Origin: MED-G78 sp964343355 | GTDB lineage: Bacteria > Pseudomonadota > Gammaproteobacteria > Magnimaribacterales > D2472 | DNA: 51,564 nucleotides | Reading direction: 5' to 3' | Assembly (NCBI GenBank): GCA_964343355.1 | Contig: CAYFJC010000002.1 | Location: 1 to 51,564 of the forward strand | Part shown: positions 43,108 to 51,091 of the stretch, one piece after another | Numbering within the stretch: the first letter of the stretch is position 1 | Layout: the number at the start of each line of letters is the position of its first letter | The notes under the pieces: generated by a model | The model's database searches: none | Told to the model about the DNA's origin: nothing | Seen by the model: only the letters and a program-made list of their open reading frames with translations | Translations under genes and position numbers: made by a program

Positions 43108-44268
43108 CTACTCATCAAAGAGTGAAGTCATTCTTTCATAACCCACTATAAATTCCTCTTTAAATTTCTGAACTGTTTGACCAGCTGTAATAGTTTCATC
43201 CACTAATCCAATGCCTTGACCAACCCAATATGTTGCTAGCTGTTTTGCTCCTTCATGACCAATTTCAGCTTGCTTATTAACTACCGCTAAAGCCGGTTCA
43301 CTAATCATAGTCTGAAGAGGCATAGGCAATGGCTCAGGAGCATCTTTGGATTCCCAAGCATCTGTCCATGCAGACTTAAGCTGTCTTGAGTGTTTACCAG
43401 TTCTACTCTTTGAGCGAACAGTTTGACTAGATGTTGCATTTACCATTTTTTCTTTAATGACTTCTGAAGTTTCAGCTTCTATTGTTGGTAAGAAAACTGA
43501 TGCACACCAAACGCCATCTGCTCCCATAGCCATAACTCCTGCCATTTGCTCTCCAGTCGCTATCCCACCTGCTGCAAGGATTGGTATATCACCAAGATCT
43601 TTAATAGCTCGTTTTACCTCAGGCACTAACACCATTGTAGAAACACTTCCACAATGACCACCACCTTCAGTTCCAGAAACCACTAGAATATCTACCCCAG
43701 CTTGAACTTGTTTAATAGCATGCTCTTTAGCACCCAATAGGGCAGCAACTTTTACATTGTTCTCTTTACCCATATCAAGCATCCATTTTGGAGGAACTCC
43801 TAATGCATTTGCTATAAGTTTAATTGGATGTGAAAAAGCAACCTCTAAAAGTTTTTGAGCCCCATCTTGTCTTAAATTTTTACCAAACCTGGAATCAGAA
43901 GCAAGCTCAATATTTTTAGCTTCACTTCCACCTCTTAGAATTTCTCCATCTACATCATACTGCTTGAGAACATCAGCTCTAAAATCTCTATATTCTTGAG
44001 GAATCATATCTCTTAAATCTTCTGAAGTTTTATTTGAACCTTTTCCTTCAAATTTATTAGGTACCAATAAATCAACTCCATAAGGCATTCCATCGATGTG
44101 ATCATCAATCCATTTTAAATCTTGTTCAAGCATTTCTGGAGTATGCCCAACCGCTCCCAATACTCCCATTCCGCCTGCTTTTGAAACAGCAACAACAACG
44201 TCTCTACAATGACTAAACGCAACCATTGGGAATTCGATATCAAACATTTCACATATTGGTGACTTCAT
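43108..44268 (-). CDS. Nitronate monooxygenase-like FMN protein
   Basis: This 386-residue TIM-barrel flavoprotein matches the nitronate monooxygenase/2-nitropropane dioxygenase family: AFSHCRDVVVAVSKAGGMGVLGA near the start, VSGTEGGGHCGSVSTMVLVPEV in the middle, and ILAAGGIATGEQMAGVMAMGADGVW, the FMN phosphate region. The family oxidises alkyl nitronates or acts on CoA-type or quinone substrates. AGGAG precedes the ATG. The substrate is unknown. Confidence 0.88.
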   Translation of the reverse strand: MKSPICEMFDIEFPMVAFSHCRDVVVAVSKAGGMGVLGAVGHTPEMLEQDLKWIDDHIDGMPYGVDLLVPNKFEGKGSNKTSEDLRDMIPQEYRDFRADVLKQYDVDGEILRGGSEAKNIELASDSRFGKNLRQDGAQKLLEVAFSHPIKLIANALGVPPKWMLDMGKENNVKVAALLGAKEHAIKQVQAGVDILVVSGTEGGGHCGSVSTMVLVPEVKRAIKDLGDIPILAAGGIATGEQMAGVMAMGADGVWCASVFLPTIEAETSEVIKEKMVNATSSQTVRSKSRTGKHSRQLKSAWTDAWESKDAPEPLPMPLQTMISEPALAVVNKQAEIGHEGAKQLATYWVGQGIGLVDETITAGQTVQKFKEEFIVGYERMTSLFDE

Positions 44269-44409
44269 ATTTTTTACTCCTAATTTGTATCTTTTATAAA
44301 TACTTTTAAAACTTATTGAATTTATTCTATCTCAGTTTAAATAACTTCTGTAGTTTTCAAACCAATATAGAAATAAACAATTGTTAATTAATTGTATTAA
44401 AATTGAGAG

Positions 44410-44904
44410 ATGGATAATAGTTTAAATTTTTCAGTACCTGATATTTGCGATGAGTATATGGATAAGATTCAAGTAGGCAGTCTGAGCTTTAACTCTTACG
44501 GGGGTGAAGAGATATTTTCAGGTGAAATTGAAACCATTATTTGCCCAGACGATAATTCATTAGTTAAAGATATCTTAAATCAACCAGGCAATAACAGAGT
44601 CTTAGTGATTGATGCAAAGGGGGTAGATCATGCTTCTATGATAGGTGATCAAATTGCAGTAAAAGCATTAAAAAATAACTGGAATGGAATTATTGTAGAT
44701 GGCTTTGTCAGAGATATTGAGATACTTAAAACTATTCCAATTGGTATTTATGCAAAAGGCTCTATTCCTAAAAAGACAAATAAAAATGGTCTGGGAACTC
44801 TTGGGGCTGATATTTTTGTCGGAGGGGTGATGATACGTCCAGGTAATTGGATTTATATAGACTCTAATGGTTGGATTATTGCAAAGAAGCAACTAGAACT
44901 TTAG
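44410..44904 (+). CDS. rraA: RraA family protein (RNase E inhibitor/aldolase-like)
   Basis: This 164-residue protein has the RraA pattern: VPDICDEY at the N terminus, MIGDQIAVKALKNNWNGIIVDGFVRDIE (77-104), with the GD and RD pairs at 79-80 and 101-102, and GGVMIRPGNWIYIDSNG. In gammaproteobacteria RraA binds and inhibits RNase E; other members are HMG/CHA-type aldolases, for which the Arg-Asp pair matters. The RNase E role is by analogy. It overlaps the convergent acyltransferase by 12 bases. Confidence 0.88.
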   Translation: MDNSLNFSVPDICDEYMDKIQVGSLSFNSYGGEEIFSGEIETIICPDDNSLVKDILNQPGNNRVLVIDAKGVDHASMIGDQIAVKALKNNWNGIIVDGFVRDIEILKTIPIGIYAKGSIPKKTNKNGLGTLGADIFVGGVMIRPGNWIYIDSNGWIIAKKQLEL

Positions 44905-45780
44905 TTCTTCAAATATGTTGTCTTTTTTTATCCATAAGATATCAATCCAATCTTTAAAATTATTTCGATAAACTTCATCGCTTAAGTAGTTCTTATTTTT
45001 TAGATTTTCAGGCACTTCATACTCTTGTATATGAACTTTTACATTTTTCATCTCACCTTTTAAAAACGACCAAAAGCTTTTCTTTTTAGATTTATAGACA
45101 ATCGTAAAGTCTAATAATTTATTAATTTGTGGAATAGCAGACAAAGCAGTAGCAATACCCCCAACTTTAGGCTTTAGTAAATTTTTATAAGGCGAGTTTT
45201 GCTCTAGATGCTTTTGATCAGTATGCCTAGTACCTTCAGCGTAACTAAAGACTGTAGTTGGCGACCTGTGAAAGCGCTTGCAAGATTTAATAGTATTTTC
45301 ATAATCTTTATACCTAAGATCAGGTTTTTTTTCTATCTCCGCTCTTGAGTGTCTATGAACAAAAGGCATATTTAAAGTTTTGTTTGCAAGAAATACAAAA
45401 GGTATCCACCATAATTCTTTTTTCATAAATATTTTAAGTAATGGAATTCTATAATTTGTTGCCACGAGAATGACAAAAATATCTGCCCAAGAGCTGTGAT
45501 TCGACATAGCTAAATACCAATCATCTGTAGATAATTTATCATCGCTAATAATTTGGATAGAGTTCTTTCCATGCATGAATTGCATAATATACTTAAGACC
45601 AAGCACAGTTATTTCACCTATCGTATTTGATACTTTATGCAGAAAAATTTTAAAACGCTGAGTGCGAACAACAATTCTAGGAATATTGATTATAGCTAGA
45701 ATTGAAAACCCAATAATTAATTCGGTAAGAATTAAAACAAGGCTAATAACGCCAATTAAGTTAGATTTAAAATAATTCAT
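44893..45780 (-). CDS. PlsC/YihG-type acyltransferase
   Basis: This 295-residue membrane protein has N-terminal membrane segments (10-35) and an acyltransferase domain with the HX4D motif NHSSWAD (His95, Asp100) and FSYAEGTRHT, the second acyltransferase block. It probably transfers fatty acyl groups to lysophosphatidic acid or a related lipid, like YihG. A hairpin covering a weak ribosome binding site lies just upstream. Its stop overlaps the rraA gene by 12 bases. Confidence 0.88.
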   Translation of the reverse strand: MNYFKSNLIGVISLVLILTELIIGFSILAIINIPRIVVRTQRFKIFLHKVSNTIGEITVLGLKYIMQFMHGKNSIQIISDDKLSTDDWYLAMSNHSSWADIFVILVATNYRIPLLKIFMKKELWWIPFVFLANKTLNMPFVHRHSRAEIEKKPDLRYKDYENTIKSCKRFHRSPTTVFSYAEGTRHTDQKHLEQNSPYKNLLKPKVGGIATALSAIPQINKLLDFTIVYKSKKKSFWSFLKGEMKNVKVHIQEYEVPENLKNKNYLSDEVYRNNFKDWIDILWIKKDNIFEELKF

Positions 45781-45785
45781 AATTA

Positions 45786-45805
45786 ATCTCTTGGCTAAAA
45801 GAGAT
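45786..45805 (-). promoter_or_regulatory. Leader hairpin before the acyltransferase
   Basis: ATCTCTT (45786-45792) and AAGAGAT (45799-45805) are exact reverse complements with a 6-base loop, between the acyl-CoA dehydrogenase stop (45844) and the acyltransferase ATG (45780). Read on the minus strand, the arm nearest the gene contains AAGAGA, the only purine-rich candidate ribosome binding site, which would be paired when the hairpin forms. No T-run follows. Confidence 0.35.
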
Positions 45806-45843
45806 ACTTATTATAACAATTAGATAAATTACTGTTTGATTTA

Positions 45844-46983
45844 TTAAAAATTACTTAAATTTGCGTATCTTTCTTGATGAAAGTTGGCTCCGCCAAAAAT
45901 AACTTCAGCAACTCTAGCTCTTTTCATATAAAAACCAACGTCATACTCATCCGTTACACCAATTCCACCATGCATCTGCACAGATTCGTTTGAAACCAAA
46001 TGCAAAGTCTCCCCTGCAATAGATTTAGCAAGACTCGCCATTCTTTGAAGATCATTATTATTTTCATCAGCACCTTGCATAGCTGCCATAACAGCAGACT
46101 TAGTTAGCTCTATCTCAACAAACATTTCAGCTGCTCTATGCTGAAGGGCTTGAAAGGTTCCAATTAAAACTCCAAATTGCTTTCTTTCTTTTAAATAATT
46201 TAATGTCATTTCAAAAGCTGCTTCTGAGTTGCCAAGCATCTCTGCAGCTAAAGCTATTCTTCCTTCATCTAAAATTTTATCAATAGCTTCGCCGCCAGAC
46301 TCTTGGTCCCCTAACAAAGCTTTTTTAGCTAATGAAACATTATTAAAAACTATATTTGCATAGTTTCTACAATCAGCCATGTCTGTTTTAATAACCTCAA
46401 CACCTTCTTGATTTGCATCAAGAATAAACAAAGTAAGGCCCATATTCTCGCCTTTTATGCCAGAAGTTCTAGCTAATACGATCAAAATATCAGCACTTGA
46501 ACCATCAACTACAAATTTCTTTTTACCATTAATTACCCACTCATCTCCAACTAGTTCCGCTTTGGTAAGAGTATTTGATGGAGCATGATGACTTTCTTCA
46601 TCAACTGCTAGAGCTGTAGTAATTTCTCCTGAAGCTATCTTTGGAAGGTATTCTGCTTTTTGCTCTTGAGTTCCAAAAGTATTAATTGCTGAAGCTCCCA
46701 AGACTGCTGTTGCCAGAAGAGGTGATGGAGTAAGAGTTTTCCCCACCTCTTGCATAACCACGCTTATACCCGCAAGACCAAAATCTGATCCGCCAAATTC
46801 TTCTGGAATTAAAATACCTGACCAACCCAACTCAACCATTTCTTTCCAAACTTCCTTATCCCAATTTTGAGGGTCATTATCATCTCTTAGGGCTCGAAAA
46901 TGATTAACTGGAGTTCTATTTTCTGCAAAATCTTTTGCAGAATCTTTAAGCATTTGCTGCTCTTCATTAAGTATTAGTTTCAT
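45844..46983 (-). CDS. Acyl-CoA dehydrogenase, degenerate-FAD-loop subunit
   Basis: This 379-residue protein has the acyl-CoA dehydrogenase fold: GILIPEEFGGSDFGLAG, ERKQFGVLIGTFQALQHRAAEM and QMHGGIGVTDEYDVGFYMKR. The FAD loop lacks SEPxAGSD; the aligned stretch reads ALAVDEESHHAPSNTLT. This is the partner-subunit pattern also seen in the doublet at 31462-33805. The two genes of this doublet are separated by 30 bases and AGGAAA precedes the ATG. Confidence 0.85.
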   Translation of the reverse strand: MKLILNEEQQMLKDSAKDFAENRTPVNHFRALRDDNDPQNWDKEVWKEMVELGWSGILIPEEFGGSDFGLAGISVVMQEVGKTLTPSPLLATAVLGASAINTFGTQEQKAEYLPKIASGEITTALAVDEESHHAPSNTLTKAELVGDEWVINGKKKFVVDGSSADILIVLARTSGIKGENMGLTLFILDANQEGVEVIKTDMADCRNYANIVFNNVSLAKKALLGDQESGGEAIDKILDEGRIALAAEMLGNSEAAFEMTLNYLKERKQFGVLIGTFQALQHRAAEMFVEIELTKSAVMAAMQGADENNNDLQRMASLAKSIAGETLHLVSNESVQMHGGIGVTDEYDVGFYMKRARVAEVIFGGANFHQERYANLSNF

Positions 46984-47013
46984 TATTATTTTCCTAGTAA
47001 ATTTCTTAAATAT

Positions 47014-48213
47014 TTAACTAGGAAGACCTAGAACTCTTTTAGATATAACATTCAATTGAACCTCAGAAGTACCACCTTCAATTGAATTTCCTTTTGTTCT
47101 AAGCCATGCTTTTGTAAGGTCTTTTTCTTTTTGGTCATACTCATCACCATCCCAAGCAACACCATTTGAACCCATAGCAGCTATCATCATTTCATGTCTT
47201 TTCTTATTATGTTCAGTTCCATAATACTTAAACATTGAAGCCACAGCTGAAGCTTTACCACCCTCATCACCAGCTCTTTTTAGAGTTAATCCAAAGGCAT
47301 GTTCTTTCATTTTATGTGTAGTTACTTCAGATCTAAATATACCATTTGCAATCTTGCCATCCTCTTCACCAAAATGTTTTTTAGCAAGAGTTACAACATC
47401 ATTACCGCCACCAGAAGCAGAACCAGCAAGGCCAAAATTAGATATAAAGTTTCTTTCATGCTGTAACAATGCTTTTGCTATAGTCCAACCAGCATTCACC
47501 TCTCCAACTAAATTTTCTTTTGGAACTTTTACATTATCAAAGAATGTTTCACAAAAAGGTGATTTACCACTTATTAAAGTAATCGGCTTAGTGCTAACAC
47601 CTTCAGTAGCCATATCAATCAGCAAGAAACTAATGCCGCTATGTTTAGGTTCTTGAGGCCCAGTTCTTACAAGAGCAAAAATCCAATCAGCTTGATCTGC
47701 ATAAGAAGTCCAAACTTTTTGACCATTAACTAAATAATGATCTCCCATATCTTCTGCTTTAGTGGATAGACTTGCTAAGTCAGATCCAGATCCTGGTTCT
47801 GAATAACCCTGACACCACCTAATTTCACCCTTAATAATTCTTGGTATATGTAATCTCTTTTGCTCTTCGCTCGCATACTCTAAAAGTGCAGGAGCTAACA
47901 TCCAGATACCAAAACTCAATAATGCTTGTTTAGCACCTATTGCCCATAATTCTTCATTTAAAATTTTAGTTTCTTCCTTAGAAAGCCCGCCACCACCATA
48001 CTCTTTTGCAACAGTTGGCATTGTCCAGCCTTTAGCACCCATTCTATCTAACCAAAGTTTAGATTCAGGGTTTTTATAAACAGCATTTCTTCCACCCCAA
48101 ACTTCATCAGTTGCACTGCTAGCATCAATCTTTGCTCCAGTCCTCATTGAAGGTGGGCAGTTTTCTTCAAGCCACTCTTTTACTTCTACTCTAAAAGATT
48201 CTAAATGTTCCAT
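47014..48213 (-). CDS. Acyl-CoA dehydrogenase, canonical FAD-binding subunit
   Basis: This 399-residue protein carries WCQGYSEPGSGSDLAS (133-148) and QKVWTSYADQ, the FAD-binding region, and ends IEGGTSEVQLNVISKRVLGLP. It is the first gene of the second dehydrogenase doublet. It is divergent from the zinc alcohol dehydrogenase across a 167-base gap holding a long inverted repeat. The substrate cannot be told from the sequence. Confidence 0.9.
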   Translation of the reverse strand: MEHLESFRVEVKEWLEENCPPSMRTGAKIDASSATDEVWGGRNAVYKNPESKLWLDRMGAKGWTMPTVAKEYGGGGLSKEETKILNEELWAIGAKQALLSFGIWMLAPALLEYASEEQKRLHIPRIIKGEIRWCQGYSEPGSGSDLASLSTKAEDMGDHYLVNGQKVWTSYADQADWIFALVRTGPQEPKHSGISFLLIDMATEGVSTKPITLISGKSPFCETFFDNVKVPKENLVGEVNAGWTIAKALLQHERNFISNFGLAGSASGGGNDVVTLAKKHFGEEDGKIANGIFRSEVTTHKMKEHAFGLTLKRAGDEGGKASAVASMFKYYGTEHNKKRHEMMIAAMGSNGVAWDGDEYDQKEKDLTKAWLRTKGNSIEGGTSEVQLNVISKRVLGLPS

Positions 48214-48330
48214 TTGATTAGTTTCCTAAATTTTTTAATTTCAAGACTATTGTAAGGACAAATATTAATTTTTCCAGTTTATGCAAAACTATGGCAAGAA
48301 ATTAAATGTTTACTTGATTACAAAATAATT

Positions 48331-48365
48331 ATGATAAATTAGTATTTATAAAATTAATTTATCAT
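48331..48365. promoter_or_regulatory. Inverted repeat, 11-bp arms, upstream of alcohol dehydrogenase
   Basis: ATGATAAATTA (48331-48341) and TAATTTATCAT (48355-48365) are exact reverse complements separated by 13 bases. The site ends 15 bases before the alcohol dehydrogenase ATG, overlapping its likely promoter, with AAAGGA behind it. It could be an operator for a divergently transcribed pair. No adjacent regulator gene is seen. Confidence 0.4.
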
Positions 48366-48380
48366 TTAAAAGGAATTCAA

Positions 48381-49424
48381 ATGAAAGCATATCAAGTAGT
48401 TGAATCAGGAAAACCATTAGAGCTTAATGAATTTGATACACCCAAACCCCAAGGCGAAGAAGTTTTATTAAAAACCATTGCTTGCGGGGTATGTCATTCA
48501 GATGTTCATATTCATGAAGGTGCTTTTGATCTTGGTGGTGGAAATAAATTACCTTTACCTCTTCAGATGCCTTATACCCTAGGTCATGAAATATTTGGTG
48601 AAGTCATTGAATTAGGTCCTGACGCTACAGATATAAATATAGGTGATAAAAGAGTTATCTATCCTTGGATAGGTTGTAATGAATGTAATGTATGCAATTC
48701 TGGTGATGAGCATTTATGCTCCAGTGGTCCCGTTTTAGGCGTACAAAAAGGTGGTGGTTTTGGTGATCATGTTATTGCACCTCATTCCCGATATCTTATG
48801 GATGCCGGCAATACTCCTGATCATTTAGCTGGAAGTTATGCTTGTTCTGGATTGACTGCATACACAGCATTAAAAAAAGCGAATATAAAAGACTCTGCAG
48901 ACTCACTCGTAATTGTTGGTGCAGGAGGACTTGGAATGATGGGCATACAAATTGCTAAAGCAGCTTTTAATATTCAGCCTATCGTTGTTGATGTTGATGA
49001 AGCTAAACTAAACTTAGCTTTAGAAAGTGGAGCTTCTCATGCAATAAATTCTAGAGATGAAGATGCAGCCCAAAGAATTCAAGCAATCACCGGAGGTGCT
49101 AGCGCAGTAATTGACTTTGTTGGATCTGATTTATCAACTGGATTTGCTACTAATCTTTTAAGAAAGGGTGGAAGGTATATTATAGTTGGGCTATTCGGAG
49201 GGGAGTTAAGCCATCCACTACCAATGATGGTTTTAATGGAAAGAAATATTCAAGGTTCTTACGTGGGGAGCTTATCGAATTTAAAAGAGCTTATGCAATT
49301 AGTTAAAGAGGGTAAAATTGATCCTATTCCAGTTGAGAAAAGGCACGCATCAGAAGCTAACCAAACTTTAATAGACTTAAAGGAAGGCAGAATAATGGGC
49401 AGAGCTGCTTTAATGCACGATTGA
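48381..49424 (+). CDS. Zinc-dependent alcohol dehydrogenase
   Basis: This 347-residue enzyme has the MDR alcohol dehydrogenase plan: catalytic zinc ligands Cys38 and His69 (GVCHSDVH, LGHEIFGE), structural zinc cysteines 99, 102, 105 and 113 (GCNECNVCNSGDEHLC), and the NAD loop VGAGGLGMMG near residue 175. It oxidises a primary or secondary alcohol, perhaps one arising from fatty or terpenoid alcohol metabolism. AAAGGA precedes the ATG. It overlaps the convergent Sir2 gene by 15 bases. Confidence 0.92.
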   Translation: MKAYQVVESGKPLELNEFDTPKPQGEEVLLKTIACGVCHSDVHIHEGAFDLGGGNKLPLPLQMPYTLGHEIFGEVIELGPDATDINIGDKRVIYPWIGCNECNVCNSGDEHLCSSGPVLGVQKGGGFGDHVIAPHSRYLMDAGNTPDHLAGSYACSGLTAYTALKKANIKDSADSLVIVGAGGLGMMGIQIAKAAFNIQPIVVDVDEAKLNLALESGASHAINSRDEDAAQRIQAITGGASAVIDFVGSDLSTGFATNLLRKGGRYIIVGLFGGELSHPLPMMVLMERNIQGSYVGSLSNLKELMQLVKEGKIDPIPVEKRHASEANQTLIDLKEGRIMGRAALMHD

Positions 49425-50177
49425 TAAATTTTCAGATATTTTTGAAAATATATCCTGTAATTCTCCATTTATAACCACATCTGCCTCACCATCCAATGGG
49501 GTAGCATCTCTATTAAGAATTACTAGTTTAGATCCATTTTTTTTTGCTAATTCTGGTAATTTAGCTACTGGCTGGACACTTAATGATGTTCCTATTGAAA
49601 TAAATAAATCAGCTGCTTGAGTTAAATACATAGCATTTGTATGGTCTTTTTCATTCATCGGTTGACCAAATGATATGGTTGAAACCTTTACCAATGAGCC
49701 ACAGTCACTGCAGTCCGGAATCTCAAGATGATTAATGATAGATTTATGAAATATGCTTGGATCAAACTCTTTAAAGCAATTAAGACAGGATGCTTTGGTA
49801 GCATTCCCATGAATTTCAATAATTTTTCTCTCATCAAGACCTGCTATTGAATGCAAGCCATCTATATTTTGTGTAATAAGATGATGGTTTGCTGAGGTGT
49901 TAATTAAATCTCTAACAAAGAAGTGCCCTGTATTTGGTTTTATTGATTTAAGTTTTTCTTTTAACTCCAAATTTCTCTCCCATGAGAGTCTTCTAGATCC
50001 TGCATCTTTTAAGAATTCTTTAAATAATATAGGTTTATTTTTTGTCCAAAAACCATCATCACTTCTAAAGTCAGGCAGACCAGACTCAGTGCTAATACCA
50101 GCACCAGTCAAAATAACTATCTTATTAGCCTCCTGAATAAGACTTAAAAACTCATTAATTTTATTTGTTAGGTGCAT
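49410..50177 (-). CDS. Sir2 family NAD-dependent protein deacylase
   Basis: This roughly 255-residue sirtuin has VILTGAGISTESGLPDFRS, the NAD pocket, TQNIDGLHSIAG, EIHGNATKASCLNC with PDCSDCG supplying four zinc cysteines, and FGQPM. It should deacylate lysines, for example acetyl-CoA synthetase, using NAD. I chose the ATG at 50177; a TTG at 50192 extends it by five residues and lacks a better ribosome binding site. It is divergent from nadK, with only about 41 bases between starts. Confidence 0.92.
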   Translation of the reverse strand: MHLTNKINEFLSLIQEANKIVILTGAGISTESGLPDFRSDDGFWTKNKPILFKEFLKDAGSRRLSWERNLELKEKLKSIKPNTGHFFVRDLINTSANHHLITQNIDGLHSIAGLDERKIIEIHGNATKASCLNCFKEFDPSIFHKSIINHLEIPDCSDCGSLVKVSTISFGQPMNEKDHTNAMYLTQAADLFISIGTSLSVQPVAKLPELAKKNGSKLVILNRDATPLDGEADVVINGELQDIFSKISENLSIVH

Positions 50178-50204
50178 ATATTTATTTTCCAATCTATCAG
50201 GGAG

Positions 50205-50210
50205 TATAAT
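50205..50210 (+). promoter_or_regulatory. -10 box close to the nadK ATG
   Basis: TATAAT at 50205-50210 is a consensus -10 that ends 8 bases before the nadK ATG at 50219, so transcription would start at or next to the ATG. TTTATT at 50181-50186 with 18-base spacing is a weak -35 candidate. This implies a leaderless or near-leaderless message. Confidence 0.4.
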
Positions 50211-50218
50211 GCCTCATT

Positions 50219-51091
50219 ATGTTTGAAAATATAGGTATCGTAGTTAAAAAGAATCAGGAAGATGGTGACATCTTATTCCTTGATTCCCTATTACCTATCC
50301 TTTCAAAATATACCAATAAAATTTTTATTGAAGCTGGCGCTGAGGTTAAAAATAATCTTATTACTGAACTAACCTCAGAAGATTTTGCCCAAACGATTGA
50401 TCTACTTATAGTCTTTGGTGGAGATGGAACTTTACTAGGCTCATCAAGAAAGTTTTTAGAGTATGAAACCCCAATATTGGGTATTAATCTTGGAGCTGTT
50501 GGGTTTTTAACAGACGTAAATATAGATAACTTTGAATCTATTATTCAGGATATCTTGCAAGGTAACTATGAAATAGAAGATAGATCTTTAGTTTCAGCAA
50601 ACTTCCTTGATAAGACTTTATTTGGACTTAATGAGATAGTTATCCACTCAGGATCTTATGCACAATTAATGCGTTATCAGCTTAGTGTTGATGGCAAGCC
50701 TGTTTATGAGCAAAGATCAGATGGACTCATTATTGCAACACCGACAGGCTCGACTGCATACGCTTTATCAGCAGGCGGCCCTATTATTCATCCAAGTTTA
50801 GATGTTTGGAGCATCATACCTATGATGCCGCAGAGCCTTTCATCAAGACCATTTATCATCTCGTCTGATCAGAAAATAGAAATAAAATTATTAAGCGGCC
50901 CTCTAGATGAAGCTAAAATTTGTGCAGATGGTCAAGATGACATTTCGGCAAAATACGAAACAGTTGTTAATATTCAAAAGATGAATAAATCTTTAAAGCT
51001 TGTTCATCCAAAGGATAATGATTTCTTTGAGGCCTGTAGAGAAAAACTTGGATGGAGTTTAGATATCACTAAAAATAATTCAATTTCTTGA
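50219..51091 (+). CDS. nadK: NAD kinase
   Basis: This 290-residue cytoplasmic enzyme phosphorylates NAD to NADP. The phosphate loop IVFGGDGTLLGS (residues 64-75, GGDGT at 67-71) is intact, LGINLGAVGFLTD and NEIVIHSG follow, and DGLIIATPTGSTAYALSAGGPI is the conserved substrate region. The length matches the family. It overlaps the rhomboid gene start by 4 bases (TTGA). Confidence 0.96.
   Translation: MFENIGIVVKKNQEDGDILFLDSLLPILSKYTNKIFIEAGAEVKNNLITELTSEDFAQTIDLLIVFGGDGTLLGSSRKFLEYETPILGINLGAVGFLTDVNIDNFESIIQDILQGNYEIEDRSLVSANFLDKTLFGLNEIVIHSGSYAQLMRYQLSVDGKPVYEQRSDGLIIATPTGSTAYALSAGGPIIHPSLDVWSIIPMMPQSLSSRPFIISSDQKIEIKLLSGPLDEAKICADGQDDISAKYETVVNIQKMNKSLKLVHPKDNDFFEACREKLGWSLDITKNNSIS

Noticed and set aside
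43092..43110. Inverted repeat TAGTTA/TAACTA between the flavin reductase and nitronate monooxygenase ends
   Set aside because: Only 6-bp arms, AT-rich, no T-run next to it; likely chance.
44376..44396. AT-rich repeat around CAATTG/AATTGT upstream of rraA
   Set aside because: Short arms of low complexity, expected by chance in this composition.
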